Source: Limnohabitans sp. (GTDB lineage: Bacteria > Pseudomonadota > Gammaproteobacteria > Burkholderiales > Burkholderiaceae_C). Taken from it: a DNA stretch of 21,665 nucleotides. The DNA is taken from assembly GCA_009693225.1 (NCBI GenBank), contig SHXP01000008.1:1-21665 (forward strand). Reading direction: 5' to 3'. The notes under the pieces are model-generated. The model had not been told where the DNA came from, did no database searches, and saw nothing but the letters and a program-made list of their open reading frames with translations. Below are positions 15,648-21,665 of the stretch, piece by piece; within the stretch, counting starts at the first letter, position 1, and each line of letters begins with the position of its first letter. Position numbers and translations under genes: made by a program.

Positions 15648-17062
15648 CGTGCACCTTCCGAGTGTCTGGCACCGGGAACGGGCTTGCGCATGGCAGGCCG
15701 GGGGCCGGTTTGCGGCAGCAAAGTAGCCACCGTCAGTTGTTCATCGACAAAATATTTTTGCGCCACTGCCTGCACATGCTGCGGGGTGACAGCAACCAGC
15801 GCTTCCACCAGCCTGTCAGGACTGTCCAGCGGCAAGCCTTCCACCCAGTAAGTGCCCAGTTCACGCGCCTGGTTGAAGAGCGAATCACGCTGGTAAATGG
15901 TCGATGCCAGCCACTGTGCGCGTACTCTTTTCATTTCGGCTTCATTCACACCGTCGCGCGCAATTTCTGCTATTTGTTCGCGCAAGGCTGTTTCCAGTTG
16001 TTCTACGCTCCTGCCCTTGGCAGGAACACCGTCGAGCATGAAGACCTGGGGGCCGCGCCCGCTAAAGGTATGCGATGCACCGACACTGTCTGCGAGGCGG
16101 TCATCGCCTTGCGCCAGCGTCCGGTCCAGACGCGCGCCTCTGTAGCCATCGAGAACCGCCGCCAGCATGGTCAAGGCCAGGGCATCCTGGTTGTCTGCCT
16201 GAGCGTCAAATGCGGTGAAGCCGGGCACTTTCCAGGACATGGTCAGGTAGGCCTGGTCGGCCGGCGCCTTGACCTGAATACGTCGGGTGCCGCTTTGCGC
16301 GGGTTCCAGACGGGGTTTTCTGGCAGGCACGGGCCTGTCCAAAATTACACCGTAAAACTCATCGGCCCAGCGTTTGACCTGGTCGACATCCACATCGCCC
16401 ACGACGACGACAGCGGTGTTGCGCGGCAAATACCAGCGCTGATAAAAATCGCGTGCGTCCTGCGGTGTCATCGAATCCAGATCGTTCATCCAGCCAATCA
16501 CCGGCCGCCGGTAAGGCGAAGCGACAAACTGCGCCGCATTTAATTGCTCGTACAACAGCATACGCGGAGAATCGTCGGTGCGCATGCGCCGCTCTTCCTT
16601 GACCACCTCGATTTCGCGCAAAAACTCAGCATCCGGCCATTGGTTGTTGGCAAATCGGTCGGCCTCCAGACGCATCACATCCGGCAAACGGTTGGCAGGG
16701 ATTTGCTGGTAGTAACCGGTGTAGTCTTTGTTGGTGAAAGCGTTTTCCCGTCCGCCGAGCGCTGCCACCTGCCGCGAAAAATCACCCGGCTTGACGCTGG
16801 GCGTGCCTTTGAACAACATGTGTTCGAGCACGTGCGCCACCCCGGTGTAACCGTCGACCTCATCCATGGAACCGACGCGCAGCCACAACATATGCACTGC
16901 CGTCGGCGCTCTGGGGTCGGCTTTAGCGATCAAAGTCATGCCGTTGTTCAATGTGAACTGCCAGACCTCCTGGGCTTGCGACAGACCCGACAAGAACAAT
17001 GCAGCGATCAGCGTCACCAGGCGCCAGGGAAGGCGCAATCTTTCAACACAATTGGGTTTCAT
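15644..17062 (-). CDS. M16 family zinc metallopeptidase, catalytic partner
   Basis: 472 aa from the ATG at 17062. The open frame extends further upstream into the divergent ftsY region, but only this ATG places the signal peptide (WRLVTLIAALFLSGLSQA, probable cut after residue 30) at the N-terminus. The zinc motif HVLEH is at residues 77-81, and the third ligand lies about 75 residues on in the EIEVVKEERR block, as in pitrilysin-type enzymes. The family segment RENAFTNKDYTGYYQQIP is present. It is predicted to be periplasmic. It is first in the operon M16-M16-rsmD-coaD-ferredoxin and is divergent from ftsY, with 61 bp between starts. Confidence 0.92.
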   Translation of the reverse strand: MKPNCVERLRLPWRLVTLIAALFLSGLSQAQEVWQFTLNNGMTLIAKADPRAPTAVHMLWLRVGSMDEVDGYTGVAHVLEHMLFKGTPSVKPGDFSRQVAALGGRENAFTNKDYTGYYQQIPANRLPDVMRLEADRFANNQWPDAEFLREIEVVKEERRMRTDDSPRMLLYEQLNAAQFVASPYRRPVIGWMNDLDSMTPQDARDFYQRWYLPRNTAVVVVGDVDVDQVKRWADEFYGVILDRPVPARKPRLEPAQSGTRRIQVKAPADQAYLTMSWKVPGFTAFDAQADNQDALALTMLAAVLDGYRGARLDRTLAQGDDRLADSVGASHTFSGRGPQVFMLDGVPAKGRSVEQLETALREQIAEIARDGVNEAEMKRVRAQWLASTIYQRDSLFNQARELGTYWVEGLPLDSPDRLVEALVAVTPQHVQAVAQKYFVDEQLTVATLLPQTGPRPAMRKPVPGARHSEGAR

Positions 17063-17123
17063 AGAATGACCTGTTATGGGGCGTGCGTGTTGCACACATC
17101 CCACATTGTAGAAACCTGCCAAC

Positions 17124-18119
17124 ATGTTCAATATTTTCAAGCGAAAAGCCCCACCCGCGCCCGGTACAAGCGCGCGCACTGCGGCTGAAGTGGCGGCACA
17201 AAGCTCGCTGGGACGTTTACGCACCAGCCTTCACCGAACCTGCAGCAGCATTGCCGGTGTATTCACCGGCAAGCCGATCGACGACGCCCTGTATGAGGAA
17301 CTCGAATCGGCACTGTTGATGACGGATGCAGGCATGGCCGCCACCGGATTCATTTTGCAGAATCTCAAACTCAAAGTGAAACAGGCCGGCAGCAAGGACG
17401 CCGCCGAAGTCAAGGCCTTGCTGGTTCAAGTACTGACCGAATTGCTGCTGCCGCTGCAGCGTGAGCTTGACATCAGCCGGCACCAACCCACGGTGATCAT
17501 GGTGGCCGGCGTCAACGGCGCTGGCAAAACCACATCGATAGGCAAACTGACCCGGCATTTACACGACGCGGGCGCCAGTGTGCTGCTGGCCGCGGCCGAC
17601 ACATTCCGCGCTGCCGCCAAGGAACAATTGATGGTCTGGGCCGATCGCAACCAGGTTGACATCATCAGCCAGGACCAGGGCGACCCGGCCGCCGTCAGCT
17701 TTGATGCGGTCACGGCGGGCAAGGCGCGCGGCCGCGATGTGGTGCTGGTCGACACCGCCGGACGCCTGCCGACCCAGCTTCACCTGATGGAGGAGTTGAA
17801 AAAAATCCAGCGCGTGGTGCAAAAAGCAGATGCAAGCGCGCCGCACGAGGTGCTGCTGGTGATCGATGGCAACACCGGCCAGAATGCACTGGCGCAAGTC
17901 AAGGCCTTTGACGACACCTTGGGCCTGACCGGCCTGATCATCACCAAGCTCGACGGCACCGCCAAAGGCGGCGTGCTGGCTGCCATCGCTTTGTGGGCGG
18001 CGCAACGCCAGGCGTCTGCCGCCAAACCGCTGGCGGTGTATTTTATCGGCATCGGCGAAAAACTGGAAGACTTGCAAAGTTTCAGGGCCGATGAATTCGC
18101 CCAGGCCTTGATCAGCTGA
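17124..18119 (+). CDS. ftsY: Signal recognition particle receptor FtsY
   Basis: 331 aa. This GTPase docks SRP-ribosome complexes at the membrane. The N domain spans about residues 25-110. The G domain shows G1 GVNGAGKTTSIGKL at about 130-143, ADTFRAAAKEQL, G3 DTAGRLPTQLHLMEEL, G4 TKLDGTAKGG, and the closing GIGEKLEDLQSFRADEF. The N-terminal MFNIFKRKAPPAP is short and basic, so the long acidic A domain of E. coli FtsY (about 500 aa) is missing; this short form is common in betaproteobacteria. Transcription diverges from the M16 operon. Confidence 0.97.
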   Translation: MFNIFKRKAPPAPGTSARTAAEVAAQSSLGRLRTSLHRTCSSIAGVFTGKPIDDALYEELESALLMTDAGMAATGFILQNLKLKVKQAGSKDAAEVKALLVQVLTELLLPLQRELDISRHQPTVIMVAGVNGAGKTTSIGKLTRHLHDAGASVLLAAADTFRAAAKEQLMVWADRNQVDIISQDQGDPAAVSFDAVTAGKARGRDVVLVDTAGRLPTQLHLMEELKKIQRVVQKADASAPHEVLLVIDGNTGQNALAQVKAFDDTLGLTGLIITKLDGTAKGGVLAAIALWAAQRQASAAKPLAVYFIGIGEKLEDLQSFRADEFAQALIS

Positions 18120-18203
18120 CACCTGGACAAAGCGCACCCATGGCCCTGCTCACGCTCACTGTCTCTTGCACCGCCACCGGACACATCTTGCATTCAATCT
18201 GCC

Positions 18204-19223
18204 ATGATGAATAACACCGGCGATCAACCCGGCTCAGATCACGCGGCACTACTGCCGGCTTTGCGGCGCATGGGCCTTATCAAGGACGGCCAGGCCTTTG
18301 AGATGACTCAACTGACCGGCGGCGTTTCCTCACTGATCGTCAAAGTCAGCACGGACACACACAGCTTTTGCGTCAAACGCGCACTACCGCAACTCAAAGT
18401 CGCGGCCCTGTGGGAGGCCCCGGTGAACCGCAACCGCGGCGAAGTGGACTGGCTGCGCTACGCAAACCGTGTCATCCCCGGTTCGGTACCGCAGGTGCTG
18501 GGCGAGGACGGGCAGGATTACGTTTTTGCCATGGCGTATTTACCTGCCGATGAATACAGCGTATGGAAACAGCAATTGCTTGACGGCCTTGCCGACTGCC
18601 AGACAGCGGACCGGGTGGCTGAGTTGATGGCCTGGCTGCACTCGGCCAGCGCACACGATCAGGATCTTTTGACGTCGTTTGACCATGACGAAGATTTTGT
18701 CGCCATCCGTTTATCGCCTTATTTTTTGTTCACAGCGCAAAAGCATCCTGAGTGCGCGACTGCCTTGCACGGGCTGGTCCAGCAAAGCCTGGCGCACAAA
18801 CGTGTATTGATCCACGGTGATGTCAGCCCGAAAAATATTCTCACAGGTGTGAACGGCCCGGTGCTGTTGGACGCGGAATGCGCCTGTCTGGGTGACCCGG
18901 CCTTTGACCTGGCTTTTGTGCTGACCCATTTGCTGTTGAAATGCCTTTGGCGGCCAGCAGCCACAGCCGCTTATCTGGCATGTTTTGATGCTTTGTCAGA
19001 ACGCTATTTGCAACAGGTCGACTGGGAACCGGTTGCTCAACTTGAAGCACGCGCCTGCGCTCTGCTGGCCGGTATGCTGTTGGCGCGTGTCGACGGCAAG
19101 TCGCCGGTGGAATACCTGACACAGCCTGTGCAACACGACTTCATCAGACGCAAAACCATTGCCTGGCTACAAAAACCCGTCACGCGTTTATCGCTGATGC
19201 GACAACAATGGAATTTTTCATGA
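18204..19223 (+). CDS. APH/choline-kinase-fold phosphotransferase, substrate unknown
   Basis: 339 aa; two ATGs in tandem (18204, 18207) leave the exact start open. The protein kinase-like fold of the aminoglycoside phosphotransferase superfamily is visible. The glycine-rich loop plus Lys is TGGVSSLIVKV...FCVKRAL at about residues 35-57. The catalytic Brenner motif HGDVSPKN is at about 204-211, and the metal-binding DAE near 222 is followed by GDPAFDLAFVLTHLL. The superfamily phosphorylates hydroxyls on small molecules (aminoglycosides, choline, homoserine, methylthioribose, sugars, glycerate-like acids) with ATP. Sequence alone does not say which, and resistance should not be assumed. The stop overlaps the start of the enolase-like gene by ATGA, so the two products probably act on the same metabolite. 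The 84 bp between ftsY and this gene hold no clear terminator. Confidence 0.85.
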   Translation: MMNNTGDQPGSDHAALLPALRRMGLIKDGQAFEMTQLTGGVSSLIVKVSTDTHSFCVKRALPQLKVAALWEAPVNRNRGEVDWLRYANRVIPGSVPQVLGEDGQDYVFAMAYLPADEYSVWKQQLLDGLADCQTADRVAELMAWLHSASAHDQDLLTSFDHDEDFVAIRLSPYFLFTAQKHPECATALHGLVQQSLAHKRVLIHGDVSPKNILTGVNGPVLLDAECACLGDPAFDLAFVLTHLLLKCLWRPAATAAYLACFDALSERYLQQVDWEPVAQLEARACALLAGMLLARVDGKSPVEYLTQPVQHDFIRRKTIAWLQKPVTRLSLMRQQWNFS

Positions 19224-20524
19224 AAACAGCCATACGACAGATTCAAGCCCGGCGCATCTGGGACTCACGCGGCCGGCCCACGGTAGAAGTCGATGTGCAT
19301 TTGCAGGACGGCAGCACGGGGCGCGGTGTGGCACCGGCGGGGGCATCGCGCGGCAGCCGCGAAGCACTCGAATTGCGCGACGGCGGCCCGCTGCTCGGCG
19401 GCCTGGACGTGTCGCAGGCCGTCGCTCATGTCAACGGCGAGATTGCGCAAGCTTTGCAAGGACACGATGCCTTGGACCATGCGGGTGCCGACAAGCTTTT
19501 GATAGAACTCGACGGCACACCGCTGAAAAGCCGCCTGGGTGCGAATGCAACCATTGCCACTTCGCTGGCCCTGGCGCAGGCAGCTGCCGTGTCTCAGGCC
19601 ATGCCTTTGTGGCGTTACCTGTCCAACGGGGCAGCCGTCAGTCTGCCGATGCCGCAGATTCAGATTTTCGGCGGCGGCGCCCATGCGGGCAGGCGTGTCG
19701 ACATACAGGATTTTCTGGTCATGCCGGTGGGCGCTCATAGTTTTGACGAAGCGCTGGTGATGGTGGCCAATGTCTACCATGCCGCCGGACGGCTCATGGA
19801 GCAACGCGGCAAACGCTACGGCGTGGCGGATGAAGGCGGCTGGTGGCCTGATTTTTCCTCGAATGAAGAAGCCTTGCAAACCTTGACCCTGGCCATAGAA
19901 ACAGCCGGTTACAGGCACGGCCAGGTCGGCATCGCGGTCGATGTGGCGGCCTCCGAATTCGGCAGCCATGGTCAATACACCCTCGGTTTGGACAAGCATG
20001 TTTACAGCACAGAGGAATGGCTGGAGGTGCTGCTTCGCTGGATGAATACTTACCCGGTTATTTCCGTCGAAGACCCTTTCGCAGAAGACGACACAACCGG
20101 TATGCAAGCTTTCACCAAGGCTGTGGGCGACCGCATACAGGTGATTGGCGATGATTACCTGGTCACCAGCGTCGCCTTGATTGAAGCAGCACTGCGCGAC
20201 AAAGCTTGCAATGCGGTATTGCTTAAACCGAACCAGGTCGGTACGTTGACCGAGACCTATCAAGCCATGTTGAGCGCCCGTGCAGCGGGCATGGGCATGG
20301 TGGTGTCAGCGCGCTCAGGCGAGACCGAAGACACAGCCATCGTTCATCTGGCCACCGGCTGGAACACCGGGCAACTCAAGGTAGGTTCTTTTGCCAGATC
20401 CGAGCGCATGGCTAAATGGAACGAAGCTTTGCGCATAGAAGGCTCTGAATTATTTACCGGCGGCTTTGCAGGACCAGACCGCCTCAGGCTTGCAGGCAGC
20501 AATCGCACATCTTCTGCCGGCTGA
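19220..20524 (+). CDS. Divergent enolase-family protein (enolase-like paralogue)
   Basis: 434 aa from the ATG at 19220, preferred over an ATG four codons upstream because MKTAIRQIQARRIWDSRGRP aligns with the enolase N-terminus and overlaps the kinase stop. Kept relative to true enolase: the three metal ligands (D241, E284 in SVEDPFAEDD, D311 in GDDYLVTS), the general acid region DEGG (E205), catalytic Lys336 in LLKPNQVGTLTET, Lys387 in TGQLKVGS, H155, and the phosphate-contacting Arg365-Ser366. Changed: PSGAST becomes PAGASR (39-44), the QEF/QEL glutamate becomes Asp164, SHRSGETED becomes SARSGETED (Ala364), and NGGxHANN becomes GGGAHAGR. The usual C-terminal end is replaced by an unrelated Ser/Gly-rich tail. 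It probably makes or uses a phospho-acid different from 2-phosphoglycerate, but a slow true enolase is possible. Confidence 0.88.
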   Translation: MKTAIRQIQARRIWDSRGRPTVEVDVHLQDGSTGRGVAPAGASRGSREALELRDGGPLLGGLDVSQAVAHVNGEIAQALQGHDALDHAGADKLLIELDGTPLKSRLGANATIATSLALAQAAAVSQAMPLWRYLSNGAAVSLPMPQIQIFGGGAHAGRRVDIQDFLVMPVGAHSFDEALVMVANVYHAAGRLMEQRGKRYGVADEGGWWPDFSSNEEALQTLTLAIETAGYRHGQVGIAVDVAASEFGSHGQYTLGLDKHVYSTEEWLEVLLRWMNTYPVISVEDPFAEDDTTGMQAFTKAVGDRIQVIGDDYLVTSVALIEAALRDKACNAVLLKPNQVGTLTETYQAMLSARAAGMGMVVSARSGETEDTAIVHLATGWNTGQLKVGSFARSERMAKWNEALRIEGSELFTGGFAGPDRLRLAGSNRTSSAG

Positions 20525-20556
20525 GTTTCCCGGCCAGGTCACCTCAAAGCACAGGA

Positions 20557-21360
20557 TTACTCACTGTCTTTGCTCTGCTCAGCATCCGGTCCGGTGTCTT
20601 GCGGTGGATCATCATCGCTGGATTTTGTGGTCTGCTTTATTTGCAGAATGATGGATTTTTGCAAGGCGGCAGGAACCAGCAGACCGGGATTGATCGCGTT
20701 GGCATTTGCGGCCGGTTTTTCATAGAACATCTCAGAAACTTTGAAACCATTGTTCAGTTGCAGAGCGATTTGTTTGGCAGGATTTGGCACAACACCTTCC
20801 ATCAAAATCAGATCAATGCTGCTGGTGATGTTGTCGACATAGCGGATGTTGTAGTTGGACGTGACGTCTGCGCTGCCGCTGTCCTGGATGGTCACTCCGC
20901 CGGCACGCACGGTTTTACCGCTGCCGGCGCTCTTGTCCAGATACTGCTGTAATCCGGCGTTCTTGACGCTTTCGCCTGGCGCCGCTCCGGCGATAGCGCC
21001 CACGCTGCCGGTGCCGGCTGCTGCCGTCGTGCCGTCGTAGATTTTGCTGGCTTGCGTCGCGGTTACCGTCAGATCGGCTTTGTCTATGTTTGCCTGCCCG
21101 TTATAAATGGTGTTGATCAGGTAACCTTGCTGGTCAGAATACAGACCGGAAAAGCTGCCGGTCACAGCACCCGCATTCTTGCTGCCCAGGGAAACAATGC
21201 CATTACCCAGCAGTTGTTTACCGCCAATCAAGGATGCATTGTCAATGGTGTATCCACAAGTAATGGATCCACATGCATTGGTACCGTCGTAGGCTTTACT
21301 GCCGCTGAGGTTGTCAGTCACATTCAAGGGAGTCAGAAAACTGCGCAGCAACGGTGTGGT
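20557..21360 (-). pseudogene. C-terminal remnant of a YDG-repeat filamentous surface protein, cut by an IS
   Basis: About 268 residues of cognate sequence are visible, ending at a TAA (20557-20559). It contains two YDG-type repeats, each starting with a YDGT core: SKAYDGTNACG and SKIYDGTTAAAG. Each is followed by Gly/Ser/Thr-rich beta-strand sequence, a YLINTIYNGQANIDKADLTVTA linker and SNYNIRYVDNI. This layout is typical of the C-terminal half of filamentous haemagglutinin-like secreted adhesins of betaproteobacteria, usually several thousand residues long. The tail after EGVVPNPAKQIALQLNNG is an acidic, Asp/Gln-rich end. Upstream, the frame runs into the insertion-sequence end near 21360-21375. 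The apparent start (GTG at 21387) lies inside the IS and is not a true start, so the fragment is probably not expressed from its own promoter. It converges on the enolase-like gene, with 32 bp between stops. Confidence 0.75.
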
Positions 21361-21665
21361 GTGGCATTCCCCCAATTTTGTAGACACTCTTCATAATGCA
21401 ATTTGACGTCTCTCGAACTCATGGGGGCTGAGTTGATCAAGATGCTTGTGACGCCTAACTGGATTGTAGAAGCCCTCAATGTACTCAAACACCTCTGACC
21501 TGGTCTCCTGCCTTGTTTTGTAAATCGTCCTTTTGATTTTCTCGCTCTTGAAGTTACTGAAGAATGATTCCGCAACCGCGTTATCCCAACAGTTGCCTCT
21601 GCGACTCATGCTGGGGCTCAAACGGCGATGTCCCGTTCGTAGTTGAAGGTTGAGGTTGGTGGTTG
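21361..21665 (-). mobile_element. IS3-family insertion sequence, one end only (continues past window)
   Basis: The transposase 3' end reads leftward and stops at 21391. The stretch between it and the adhesin fragment (TGTGGCATTCCCCCAATT from 21359, then TTGTAGACAC) has the character of an IS3-type terminal region, which normally begins 5'-TG. The exact tip could not be fixed: two overlapping TGTGG starts (21355 and 21359) are possible, and the other end and the target duplication lie outside the window. Confidence 0.7.
21391..21665 (-). CDS. IS3-family transposase OrfB, C-terminal part
   Basis: The frame is open from the window edge to the stop at 21391-21393. The segment SPSMSRRGNCWDNAVAESFF is the signature around the third catalytic residue of the DDE integrase core (Glu of AVAES). 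It is followed by FKSEKIKRTIYKTRQETRSEVFEYIEGFYNPVRRHKHLDQLSPHEFE, the usual IS3-group C-terminus. The first two catalytic Asp residues lie outside the window. The residues just upstream of SPSMS (LQLRTGHRRL) do not clearly resemble the expected conserved sequence, so a frameshift or rearrangement near 21622 is possible. Activity of the element cannot be judged. Confidence 0.88.
   Translation of the reverse strand, partial: TTNLNLQLRTGHRRLSPSMSRRGNCWDNAVAESFFSNFKSEKIKRTIYKTRQETRSEVFEYIEGFYNPVRRHKHLDQLSPHEFERRQIAL

Noticed and set aside
15617..16543. 308-codon plus-strand frame across the M16 genes
   Set aside because: The minus strand encodes clear M16 proteins with a zinc motif; the plus frame shows no family features and spans the junction of two genes.
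17063..17123. Promoter or operator (GTGCGTGTTGCACAC region) between M16 and ftsY
   Set aside because: The half-palindrome is imperfect, and -35/-10 spacings on either strand are poor; promoters must exist here, but none can be placed.
18204..19223. Aminoglycoside resistance gene
   Set aside because: The APH fold is shared by many metabolic kinases, and the coupling to an enolase-like gene points to metabolism; no resistance-specific features were recognised.
19265..20263. 332-codon minus-strand frame over the enolase-like gene
   Set aside because: Antisense to a frame with strongly conserved enolase motifs; no start context or domain of its own.
20511..20540. Terminator between the enolase-like gene and the adhesin fragment (GCCGG...CCGGC)
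   Set aside because: The stem is only about 5 bp and no T-run follows on either strand.

Overview
The window looks like a chromosomal segment of a betaproteobacterium, most likely order Burkholderiales and plausibly near Comamonadaceae. The reasons are the order ispE - tRNA-Gln - prs - rplY - pth, the divergent hrcA / nadK-recN block, the M16 pair-rsmD-coaD-ferredoxin block next to ftsY, and the protein sequences themselves. Coding density is very high, base composition is moderately GC-rich, and most gene boundaries are 4-bp ATGA overlaps or gaps under 90 bp. No gene-free stretch exceeds 300 bases. Placement below order level is inference.

Layout. 1-494: the 3' end of a DUF1993-type gene, then two intrinsic terminators back to back. 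493-1500 (-): the heat-shock repressor hrcA. 1534-4984 (+): nadK, recN and rapZ, coupled by ATGA overlaps. 5045-6891 (-): mutM then mutY, an oxidised-guanine repair operon. 6931-10062 (+): an exported TPR protein, lolB and ispE. 10096-12967 (+): tRNA-Gln(TTG), prs, rplY, a terminator, pth, and a small exported lysine-rich protein overlapping pth. 12976-17062 (-): an M16 peptidase pair, rsmD, coaD and a 2[4Fe-4S] ferredoxin (transcription runs from 17062 down to 12976). 17124-18119 (+): ftsY.

18204-20524 (+): a two-gene unit, an APH-type small-molecule kinase overlapping by ATGA with a divergent enolase-family protein. The enolase-like protein keeps the metal ligands and catalytic lysines but differs at several substrate-contact positions, including a His-to-Ala change in the SHRSGETED motif. 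This is the best candidate in the window for an uncharacterised function. 20557-21665 (-): the C-terminal part of a YDG-repeat surface protein (FHA-type), cut at its upstream side by the end of an IS3-family insertion sequence that runs off the window.

Most of the window is housekeeping: NADP synthesis, DNA repair, PTS/small-RNA adaptor, lipoprotein sorting, isoprenoid, PRPP and CoA synthesis, peptidyl-tRNA recycling, rRNA methylation and SRP targeting. The accessory part is the last 3.5 kb. No CRISPR array, rRNA, replication origin, phage gene or complete mobile element was seen.
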